From Alphaproteobacteria bacterium (GTDB taxonomy: Bacteria; Pseudomonadota; Alphaproteobacteria; Sphingomonadales; Emcibacteraceae), in NCBI GenBank assembly GCA_030432815.1, contig JAUILB010000175.1, forward strand, positions 1 through 6,330: 6,330 nucleotides of DNA, written 5' to 3'. Below are positions 1-5,666 of the stretch, piece after piece; the first letter of the stretch is position 1, and each line of letters starts with the position of its first letter. The notes below the pieces were generated by a model, which was not told where the DNA came from, ran no database searches, and was given only the letters and a program-made list of their open reading frames with translations. Made by a program: the position numbers and the translations under genes.

Positions 1-53
1 CAGCTCAATCGCATCAATTTTCAATATCCTTGCCAATTGATGCGATTGAGCTG
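1..53. repeat. Perfect 19-bp inverted repeat (foldback) at the window edge
   Basis: Bases 1-19 are the exact reverse complement of bases 35-53, separated by a 15-base loop (20-34). The inner arm (35-53) is normal leuS coding sequence on the minus strand. The outer arm copies it backwards and brings in the TGA at 14-16 that ends the leuS frame. The arm reaches base 1, so it may continue beyond the window. I read this as a foldback chimera or assembly artefact at a contig end rather than a biological hairpin, because it lies inside an essential, otherwise intact gene and starts exactly at the window edge. The self-complementary AATT at the inner end of each arm could have primed the foldback. 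Confidence 0.9.
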
Positions 54-2155
54 TGGGTAAGATGCCTCAAATCCTTTGCCTGTCTGGAGAAGTTATCAGG
101 TTCATTAATTTTTGTAGCATCCTTATCAATCATTGTTGTGACCGAACGCCATAATCTCTGAGTAAAACGCCACGCCCCTTCAACACCTTCTTCTGTCCAT
201 TCAAGATCACGTTCAGGTGGACTGTCGGAAAGCATAAACCAGCGGGCTGTATCCGCGCCATAAGTATCGATTATAGCCGTTGGGTCCACAACGTTCTTCT
301 TGGATTTGGACATTTTTACGGACCGACCGGGTTTTATGCGCTCCCCTGTAATACGGGAGATAAAACTGCCGTCTTCTTTCTTTTCAACATTATCCGGCAG
401 TACCCATTCACCATTTTCATCTTCATAGGTTTCGTGGCACACCATACCCTGTGTAAAAAGCCCGTCAAATGGCTCTTTATCTTCACACAAGCCAATTTCC
501 TTCATAGCGCGGGTAAAGAACCGTGAATAAAGAAGATGAAGAATTGCATGTTCTATGCCACCTACATACTGGTCCACTGGCATCCAGTAATCTGTCAGTT
601 CCTTATCAAGTGGTGCATCAGCATGTGGACAGGCAAAACGGGCGAAATACCATGAACTGTCGATAAATGTATCAAAAGTATCCGTTTCACGAACAGCGGG
701 TTTTGAGCAATTCGGACAATTCACATATTTCCATGTTGGATGATGATCAAGCGGGTTACCCGGTTGATCAAACGTAATATCATCAGGCAATGTAACCGGC
801 AAATCAGCCTTCGGCACCGGTACTACGCCACAGTCATCGCAGTAAATCATGGGGATTGGGGCCCCCCAATAACGCTGTCGGCTTACGCCCCAGTCACGAA
901 GACGGTAATTAATTGTTGCTTCCCCAAACCCGCCTGCTTCAGCAAGTTCTACAATTTTTGCTTTTGCTTTTTCGACGCTCATACCATCAAGAAAACCCGA
1001 ATTTCCAAGGATACCCGGATCAGTATTGGCTATTTTTCCAACCTTAAATGTTTTGGGGTCCTCACCCTTTGGAATAACAACAGGAATTACATTGAGGTCA
1101 TATTTACGAGCGAAATCCAGATCCCGCTGATCATGTGCCGGGCAGCCAAATACCGCACCAGTGCCATATTCCATAAGCACAAAATTAGCCACATAGACCG
1201 GAAGCTTACAGTCATCAATAAAAGGATGCTGCATATGAAGATCAAGTTTGAAACCTTTCTTTTCAGCTTTTTCTAGCGCTTCTTCGCTGGTACCCAGCTT
1301 TCTGCATTCTTCGATAAATACTTTTAAAGCTTTATTATGTTCTGCATATTCAGCCGCGATTGGATGATCTGCAGCTATCGCAATGAATGAGGCGCCAAAA
1401 ATAGTATCATGTCTTGTGGTATAAACCCGGATTTGCGTGTCACTTTCAACCGCGTCAAAAGTCAGGTGCATACCTTTGGATTTTCCAATCCAGTTTTTTT
1501 GCATAACACGCACTTTATCGGGCCAGCGCGGCAGGTTATCCAATTCCTTATCAAGATCTTCTGCGGCATCTGTTATTTTCAGAAACCACTGATTTAGTTT
1601 TTTACGTTCTACCTGCGCACCACTTCTCCATCCCTTTCCATCGATCACCTGTTCGTTGGCAAGGACAGTATTATCCACAGGATCCCAGTTAACCCATGAT
1701 TCCTTACGGTAAACCAGGCCAGCATCCATGAAATCAATGAACATGGCTTGTTCTTTACCGTAATATTCAGGATCACAGGTTGCAATTTCACGGGACCAGT
1801 CAAACGAAAATCCTATGGATTTTAACTGGTTTTTCATGTGGTCAATATTTTCGTAGGTCCATTTAGCAGGATGAACCTTATTTTCCATTGCCGCATTTTC
1901 TGCAGGCATACCAAAAGCATCCCAGCCCATTGGATGCAGAACGTTAAAGCCTTTTGCCCGTTTGTATCTGGCAACAACATCGCCCTGCGTATAATTACGA
2001 ACATGTCCCATATGTATGCGACCGGACGGATAAGGAAACATTTCCAGAACATAATATTTGGGTTTAGAACGGTCTTCTGTAACCTCAAATGTTTTGTTTT
2101 CTGCCCATATTTTCTGCCATTTAGCCTCCGTAGCACCGGCATTATAGCGTGTCAT
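14..2155 (-). CDS. leuS: Leucyl-tRNA synthetase, C-terminally truncated at the window edge
   Basis: Cytoplasmic class I synthetase that charges tRNA-Leu with leucine using ATP. The class I HIGH signature appears as HMGH at residues 48-51, and KMSKS is at 614-618. The CP1 editing domain is intact, with the threonine-rich TTRHDT at 246-251 and GTGAVFGCPAHDQRD ending at residue 345. Four cysteines (C439, C442, C480, C483) form a likely zinc knuckle. The start ATG has AGGA nine bases upstream, and the N-terminus (MTRYNAGATEAKWQ) is typical. Only 713 residues are present, against about 860 for the family: the frame runs normally into the anticodon-binding helices and stops after KDIEN. That stop lies in the outer arm of the inverted repeat at 1-53, so the missing 150 or so residues are probably lost to a contig-end artefact rather than to mutation. 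It lies 47 bp downstream of the DUF3576 lipoprotein gene and is probably cotranscribed with it. Confidence 0.97.
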   Translation of the reverse strand: MTRYNAGATEAKWQKIWAENKTFEVTEDRSKPKYYVLEMFPYPSGRIHMGHVRNYTQGDVVARYKRAKGFNVLHPMGWDAFGMPAENAAMENKVHPAKWTYENIDHMKNQLKSIGFSFDWSREIATCDPEYYGKEQAMFIDFMDAGLVYRKESWVNWDPVDNTVLANEQVIDGKGWRSGAQVERKKLNQWFLKITDAAEDLDKELDNLPRWPDKVRVMQKNWIGKSKGMHLTFDAVESDTQIRVYTTRHDTIFGASFIAIAADHPIAAEYAEHNKALKVFIEECRKLGTSEEALEKAEKKGFKLDLHMQHPFIDDCKLPVYVANFVLMEYGTGAVFGCPAHDQRDLDFARKYDLNVIPVVIPKGEDPKTFKVGKIANTDPGILGNSGFLDGMSVEKAKAKIVELAEAGGFGEATINYRLRDWGVSRQRYWGAPIPMIYCDDCGVVPVPKADLPVTLPDDITFDQPGNPLDHHPTWKYVNCPNCSKPAVRETDTFDTFIDSSWYFARFACPHADAPLDKELTDYWMPVDQYVGGIEHAILHLLYSRFFTRAMKEIGLCEDKEPFDGLFTQGMVCHETYEDENGEWVLPDNVEKKEDGSFISRITGERIKPGRSVKMSKSKKNVVDPTAIIDTYGADTARWFMLSDSPPERDLEWTEEGVEGAWRFTQRLWRSVTTMIDKDATKINEPDNFSRQAKDLRHLTHSSIASIGKDIEN

Positions 2156-2202
2156 AATTTTATTCCTGATAGTTACGGGGTTGGTTTCAAGAAATGAACT
2201 TA

Positions 2203-2673
2203 TTAATTCCTAAGTGGTGCATTGTCACGGCGCAGCAGTCTAGCCTGAGCAAGAATAGCTGTAACGATCTGATTTTCCGCACCGGCTCTAGGCTCGATTG
2301 CTACCCAATTCCCATCCTGAAGAGATTCGCGGTGGACCTTAACTTTAACCGAATTTGCCTGTAACTCACTTCCGACAATAAAAGTGTCCACTTTGGTACG
2401 TTCAGTTGCATCATTAGGGTTAACCATCCAGTCTGTCAGGATAGTACCGCTCTGATGTTCTGCTGTTGAAATTGGCATAAAAGCAAGAGTATCCAACGTA
2501 GCACGCCAGAGATAGGCATTGACGCCAATGGAGTAAACTTCCTCAGCTGCTTCTATATTCTGGCGGGGTTCGCCAATTGCGCTACGCGAACTACAACCTG
2601 TGAGGATCAATGCACTTAGTGCCACAATAAGCGTCAAAATATTGTTTGTTGACATTTTAATATCGATTTTCAT
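2203..2673 (-). CDS. DUF3576-family lipoprotein
   Basis: Small predicted lipoprotein (156 aa) of unknown function. A hydrophobic signal segment (residues 11-24) ends in the lipobox L24-T25-G26-C27, so the mature protein should begin at lipidated Cys27. Ser at the next position fits sorting to the outer membrane rather than retention in the inner membrane. The core GVNAYLWRATLDTLAFMPI (50-68) followed by TDW (80-82) is the pattern I associate with DUF3576, a mostly alphaproteobacterial family often found just upstream of leuS, as here. The ATG at 2673 is preferred because GGA lies six bases upstream. An internal Met at residue 7 would also leave a workable signal peptide but has a poorer ribosome-binding site. 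The family assignment is from memory of the motif; no biochemical role is known to me. Confidence 0.85.
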   Translation of the reverse strand: MKIDIKMSTNNILTLIVALSALILTGCSSRSAIGEPRQNIEAAEEVYSIGVNAYLWRATLDTLAFMPISTAEHQSGTILTDWMVNPNDATERTKVDTFIVGSELQANSVKVKVHRESLQDGNWVAIEPRAGAENQIVTAILAQARLLRRDNAPLRN

Positions 2674-2741
2674 TTATTATCCATTCCGTGTGGCGCCAGG
2701 CCCAATTATTCAAAACCGCTTCGCGGGCATAAATTTAAAGC

Positions 2742-2770
2742 ATCATAACGACTGCATAAAGCGAGATAAA
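2742..2770 (-). promoter_or_regulatory. Candidate sigma-70-type promoter for the DUF3576-leuS operon
   Basis: On the minus strand, TATGAT (2742-2747) matches the -10 consensus at five of six positions. A weak -35, TTTATC (2765-2770), sits 17 bases upstream. Transcription would start near 2735 and give a leader of about 60 nt. A perfect TTGACA lies further upstream (2790-2795) but has no good -10 at normal spacing. This is a consensus match by eye only. Confidence 0.3.
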
Positions 2771-2842
2771 GTTGTTTATCGGAGAATCTTGTCAATATTA
2801 AGTATTTATAGAAAAAAATAAGCATTTTTTATATTCAATTTA

Positions 2843-2870
2843 TTGAATTTTAATTTTATTTCTATATACT
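2843..2870 (+). promoter_or_regulatory. Candidate sigma-70-type promoter for the barrel protein gene
   Basis: TTGAAT (2843-2848), a 16-base spacer and TATACT (2865-2870) make a good match to a housekeeping promoter. Transcription would begin near 2877, giving a leader of about 115 nt up to the GTG at 2994. The -35 hexamer is also the right half of the inverted repeat ATTCAA-TTTA-TTGAAT, so a repressor site overlapping it is conceivable. The surrounding AT-richness raises the chance of a fortuitous match. Confidence 0.4.
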
Positions 2871-2918
2871 TAGGCTAATGGAAAATTGAAAGATTTTTCG
2901 TAATAATAGATATTGCAA

Positions 2919-2971
2919 TAATAACAAATAAAAAACTGACTGCTAACTCTTTGGTTTTATTATTGTTATTA
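2919..2971 (+). promoter_or_regulatory. A/U-rich leader hairpin upstream of the barrel protein gene
   Basis: The arm at 2919-2933 is complementary to 2955-2971, giving 15 base pairs with one two-base bulge (2961-2962) and a 21-base loop (2934-2954). The hairpin ends 12 bases before the TTG at 2982 and about 13 bases before the GGA that would serve the GTG at 2994. Almost every pair is A-U, so the stem is weak for its length. It could shape translation or mRNA stability, or it could be chance in AT-rich sequence. Confidence 0.35.
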
Positions 2972-2983
2972 GCTCAAGCAGTT

Positions 2984-2986
2984 GGA
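2984..2986 (+). promoter_or_regulatory. Ribosome-binding site deciding the GTG start of the barrel protein
   Basis: GGA lies seven bases before the GTG at 2994. The in-frame TTG at 2982 has no purine-rich site at suitable spacing, and the first ATG (3060) would begin inside the signal peptide and destroy it. GTG at 2994 is therefore the best start, though TTG cannot be excluded. Confidence 0.5.
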
Positions 2987-2993
2987 TAGTAAA

Positions 2994-3917
2994 GTGGCTA
3001 ATTTGGTTGGTATTTATTGTAAAACAGTCATCATTATAGGCATATTGGGCGCGAACACGATGATTTCGGGTGCAATAGCTCAAGAACGGATTCGACTAAA
3101 TCCGGCTTACAAAGCCCCAAGCGCAGAAGAATTATCAACTATAAATAACGACCTGTTTGCTGAAGACTTTAATCAATTCCTGAATACTCAACCGGAAACT
3201 GAACAATTTGTTCAGTTGAAAGAGCCAGAGGATAGAGATACATCCTCTAATTCACTTGATCTGAGTCCCACTAAATCTGCGCCATTATTACAGTTGGATC
3301 ACCAATATCAGTCTACCAATTCATTATTATTTGGCATTTCTCCAAATGTAATTTCTAACGGTATGGATCAGGGGCTGTTTTCATCAGGTGCCGCTGGTTC
3401 AAAGCTTATTCTGTCATTAAACCCTTCGAGGCAGGAAACGTCTGCATTTAATCAACCCAGAAAACTGGAATTGAGCATCGGTTCCAGCTTTGTAAACAAG
3501 CCACTTAATGGCTCCAACCCTATAATGTATAGCGGATTAAGTTCACAAAGGGCTTATAATCTTTCATTCGGGCTAAATTATTCAGGATTTAATATCGGGG
3601 CATCAATCAGCCGTGATTCAACGCTTTATATGCCGCAGTTAAGAGGCTTTGATCTTGGCTTTGGTTATAGCGGTGAGAGCTGGTCTGCTAACTTCAGAGT
3701 TGGTGAATATAGCCGTAATAATGAACAGTTGCTTATAGGCAGCGGTTTCAATTTATTTGAAAATGTATCGGCTTATGAACTTGGTGCTGCTTACCGACTT
3801 TTCTCTAATGTCAATCTTACCGGACGGTTCACATATTACTCTTACGGACTTAGCGGTGAAATTGCGCCGCTTGATGATGTTCAATCGCTTATATTTGGAA
3901 CAAATCTGAGCTTCTAG
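2994..3917 (+). CDS. Secreted outer-membrane beta-barrel (porin-like) protein
   Basis: Not recognised as a named gene. The 307-residue product begins with a hydrophobic signal peptide (about residues 1-29) ending in AIA before QE, a good signal peptidase I site. Residues 30-130 are polar and rich in Q, N, S and acidic residues, with no clear fold, and may be a periplasmic or surface segment. From about residue 150 to the end there are eight or nine alternating amphipathic strands, such as YNLSFGLNYSG, GFDLGFGYSG and AYELGAAYRLF. The last strand, LIFGTNLSF, ends in phenylalanine, the usual outer-membrane barrel signature recognised by the Bam machinery. The pattern resembles the C-terminal part of Gram-negative porins, but the barrel looks small. 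The frame opens at TTG (2982); GTG at 2994 is chosen for its ribosome-binding site. The gene stands alone on its strand and its stop overlaps that of the next gene. Confidence 0.8.
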   Translation: MANLVGIYCKTVIIIGILGANTMISGAIAQERIRLNPAYKAPSAEELSTINNDLFAEDFNQFLNTQPETEQFVQLKEPEDRDTSSNSLDLSPTKSAPLLQLDHQYQSTNSLLFGISPNVISNGMDQGLFSSGAAGSKLILSLNPSRQETSAFNQPRKLELSIGSSFVNKPLNGSNPIMYSGLSSQRAYNLSFGLNYSGFNIGASISRDSTLYMPQLRGFDLGFGYSGESWSANFRVGEYSRNNEQLLIGSGFNLFENVSAYELGAAYRLFSNVNLTGRFTYYSYGLSGEIAPLDDVQSLIFGTNLSF

Positions 3918-4528
3918 AAAAACCCTCTTATCGCTGCAATTCCGGCCACACCTGTGCATTCCAGACTGACCGCCGTTTCAGCATTTATGCCTCCTAACGC
4001 GTAAACAGGTATTTTACTTCTATCACATATCCGTTTTAGTCCTTCAATACCCAATGTAAGGTTCGCATCTTCAAAAGTATTCATATGACTTTTGGTTGCA
4101 AATACTGGCGCCACCAAAATAAGGTCTGCTCCATTTTGCTGTGCAAAATTTGCGGACTCAATATCATGGCAGGAAACACTTACAATAAGATCCGTATTTT
4201 CCTTTTTTATCGTCGACAGCTTACTAATCATAAACTGTGGAAGATGAATCCCATCTGCTTTTATTCTCAAAGCCAGGAAAATATCCCCTGCCACCAAAAA
4301 TTTTATATTTTTTTGTTTACACATATATGCAAGGGCTTCTGCAAGCTCCACCCGGTTTTCATGATCATAGTCCCTTAAAATTACCATGGCATATTCGGGT
4401 AATTTATCAATGATCTGTTCCGGATATGGTTGCGCCGACTGATCCGTAATAAATATCAGGCTTGGCATATTTTTATGGCCACTTTGCCGATTGAGCTCGT
4501 CTGCAATCTCTGGTAGGGTCTTTTTCAT
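3914..4528 (-). CDS. Thiamine-phosphate-synthase-like (TMP-TENI family) protein with altered active site
   Basis: A 204-residue TIM-barrel protein of the ThiE/TenI family. Family landmarks in order are FITD (26-29), a strand ending in LRDYD (51-55), AGD (80-82), ADGIHLPQ (91-98), SVSCHD (117-122), GADLILVAPVFATKSH (133-148) and PVYALGGINAETA (174-186). ThiE joins HMP-pyrophosphate to thiazole phosphate, but here several substrate-binding positions differ. The Asn-Asp-Asp motif reads Gly-Asp-Ile, the Asp after GIHxxQ is absent, and the T-x-T-K loop reads T-K-S-H, losing the lysine. Only one basic residue of the QxRxK strand remains (R52). It may be a non-canonical or TenI-like enzyme, so I give no thiE symbol. 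The N-terminal 20 residues look like related alphaproteobacterial proteins and support the ATG at 4528, although no Shine-Dalgarno is visible. It is divergent from yggS across 29 bp, with no TPP riboswitch. Confidence 0.85.
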   Translation of the reverse strand: MKKTLPEIADELNRQSGHKNMPSLIFITDQSAQPYPEQIIDKLPEYAMVILRDYDHENRVELAEALAYMCKQKNIKFLVAGDIFLALRIKADGIHLPQFMISKLSTIKKENTDLIVSVSCHDIESANFAQQNGADLILVAPVFATKSHMNTFEDANLTLGIEGLKRICDRSKIPVYALGGINAETAVSLECTGVAGIAAIRGFF

Positions 4529-4535
4529 ATTTGGG

Positions 4536-4564
4536 ATTTTAACTTAAGGCACTTTCCATGACCA
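4536..4564 (-). promoter_or_regulatory. Candidate promoter giving a leaderless TMP-TENI transcript
   Basis: On the minus strand, TGGTCA (4559-4564), a 17-base spacer and TAAAAT (4536-4541) match the -35 and -10 consensus at four and five of six positions. Only seven bases (4529-4535) separate the -10 from the start ATG, so transcription would begin at or next to the start codon. This fits the absence of a Shine-Dalgarno sequence before that gene. The -35 lies inside the first codons of yggS. Confidence 0.35.
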
Positions 4565-5220
4565 GTAATCTTATGAAAATAAAAGAAAAAATATCTAAAG
4601 CTGCAAAAGCCTCTAACAGAGCAGAAAATGATATCAATCTGGTCGCGGTATCAAAAATACATGTCGAGGAAACAATACGCCCCGTACTTGAAGCCGGGCA
4701 TAGATTATTTGGGGAGAACCGTGTTCAGGAGGCGGCACAAAAATGGCCCGCACTCAAAGCGGAATTCCCGGATATAAAACTGCATCTGATCGGTCCACTT
4801 CAAACCAACAAAGTACGACAGGCCGTTGAGCTTTTTGATGTTATAGAAACTGTTGACAGACCCAAACTTGCCCGCGCCATTGCCCGCATATGCGCTGAAG
4901 AAAATAAGAACTGCCCGATATATATCCAGGTTAATACCGGGCTCGAAGATCAAAAAGCCGGTATTTCACCAGATCAGGTAGATGACCTGATCCGCCTTTG
5001 CCGTGATGACTTAAATTTAACCGTCGCAGGTGTAATGTGTATCCCACCCTTTGACGAGGACCCCACAGAGCATTTCAAATTGCTAAAATCCATCGCTGAC
5101 CGTAATAATATTGAGCATATATCCATGGGTATGAGTGGCGATTTTGAAAAGGCCATTGCTCAGGGTGCTACTCATGTACGGGTTGGTACAGCCATTTTTG
5201 GAAAACGGCCCGGCTATTAA
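4558..5220 (+). CDS. yggS: YggS/PLPBP-family pyridoxal-phosphate homeostasis protein
   Basis: Cytoplasmic PLP-binding protein with a fold-type III barrel like the N-terminal domain of alanine racemase. The family has no established catalytic activity and is thought to buffer PLP and keep amino- and keto-acid pools balanced. The Schiff-base lysine is K33 in LVAVSK (28-33). Other family signatures are FGENRVQEA (51-59), HLIGPLQTNK (76-85), QVNTGLEDQKAG (124-135), SMGMSGDFEKAI (189-200) and the phosphate-binding VRVGTAIFG (207-215). The length of 220 aa is close to the usual 220-235, and nothing appears broken. AAGG lies eight bases before the ATG at 4558, which favours it over the in-frame ATG at 4573. 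Its promoter must lie inside the divergent TMP-TENI gene, since the gap is only 29 bp. Its stop overlaps the thioesterase stop. Confidence 0.95.
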   Translation: MTSNLMKIKEKISKAAKASNRAENDINLVAVSKIHVEETIRPVLEAGHRLFGENRVQEAAQKWPALKAEFPDIKLHLIGPLQTNKVRQAVELFDVIETVDRPKLARAIARICAEENKNCPIYIQVNTGLEDQKAGISPDQVDDLIRLCRDDLNLTVAGVMCIPPFDEDPTEHFKLLKSIADRNNIEHISMGMSGDFEKAIAQGATHVRVGTAIFGKRPGY

Positions 5221-5648
5221 TCCAGAATCATGCAAGTTGCCGAACCTGATGCAAAAATTTTACCGTTCTTGTCCATAATCTTGCCTTCAGAAACAGCAAG
5301 ACGCCGTGATCGGTTAATAAGAACTCCTTCGGCAATCAAATCCGTATCCAGGGGAACAGGCCGGATCATTTTTACATTCAGATTAATTGTTGAATATGCT
5401 TTGCCGGCTTCCATAACCGAATGAACTGCTACACCGGTTATCGTGTCCATTATAGTTGCACTGAAACCACCATGAACACCGCCCATGGGATTTAAATGTC
5501 TTTTATCTGCGCGCACGATAAAACGGACAAAACCTTCTTCAATATGGTCTATTCGAGAAGGCATGGTATCTGCCATGGGCGGGTGCGGTAAATCACCCGC
5601 CATCATCGCTTTTAATATTTCAAGTCCGGTCATATCCAATATGGACAT
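5217..5648 (-). CDS. PaaI-type hotdog-fold acyl-CoA thioesterase
   Basis: A 143-residue single hotdog domain, the usual size for PaaI/4HBT thioesterases, which hydrolyse acyl- or aryl-CoA in the cytoplasm as homotetramers or dimers. The signature H51-L-N53-P-M-G-G-V-H59-G-G61 followed by D68 holds the active-site loop and the helix with the likely catalytic acid. The later strand STINLNVKMIRPVP (86-99) is typical of the fold. The N-terminal segment MTGLEILKAMMAGDLPHPP is shared with a common proteobacterial subgroup. AAGGA sits eight bases before the ATG at 5648; an internal Met at residue 6 has a poorer site. It lies 18 bp downstream of the M28 peptidase gene and is probably cotranscribed. 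The substrate cannot be told from sequence. Confidence 0.9.
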   Translation of the reverse strand: MSILDMTGLEILKAMMAGDLPHPPMADTMPSRIDHIEEGFVRFIVRADKRHLNPMGGVHGGFSATIMDTITGVAVHSVMEAGKAYSTINLNVKMIRPVPLDTDLIAEGVLINRSRRLAVSEGKIMDKNGKIFASGSATCMILD

Positions 5649-5666
5649 GGCTGCTTTCCTTAATCC

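Larger units (their letters stand above)
2674..2993. other. AT-rich divergent intergenic region
   Basis: About 320 bp separate the start of the DUF3576 lipoprotein gene (minus) from the start of the barrel protein gene (plus). Most of it is strongly AT-rich compared with the genes on either side, and it must hold the promoters for both directions. It contains candidate promoters on each strand, a short inverted repeat ATTCAA-TTTA-TTGAAT (2833-2848), an A/U-rich hairpin just before the plus-strand start, and an 8-bp palindrome TGGCGCCA (2691-2698) in the minus-strand leader. I see no tRNA, no small RNA I recognise and no credible protein-coding frame here. Confidence 0.75.

Noticed and set aside
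1..53. Intrinsic terminator or end of an insertion element
   Set aside because: The arms are leuS coding sequence and its exact reverse copy, with no T run, no target duplication and no transposase; a foldback at a contig end explains it better.
740..1276. Open frame of 178 codons on the plus strand antisense to leuS
   Set aside because: Lies wholly inside an intact LeuRS, and its product is rich in cysteine, lysine and arginine with no recognisable domain; a shadow frame.
2691..2698. Palindrome TGGCGCCA in the DUF3576 leader as a protein-binding site
   Set aside because: An eight-base palindrome seen once is weak evidence for an operator.
2712..2726. Small hairpin CCGC-GAA-GCGG followed by TTTT on the minus strand, a possible attenuator upstream of DUF3576
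   Set aside because: The stem has only four pairs and the T run only four bases, too weak for an intrinsic terminator, and no leader peptide is evident.
2790..2795. Perfect TTGACA on the minus strand as the -35 for the DUF3576-leuS operon
   Set aside because: No good -10 at 16-18 bases; the nearest candidate, TTTATC, lies at 19 bases and matches poorly. The TATGAT at 2742-2747 was preferred.
2600..2821. Plus-strand frame of 73 codons across the start of the DUF3576 gene
   Set aside because: Overlaps the lipoprotein start antisense, and has no ribosome-binding site of note and no family resemblance.
4529..4557. TPP riboswitch upstream of the ThiE-like gene
   Set aside because: The gap is only 29 bp and contains none of the conserved thi-box elements.
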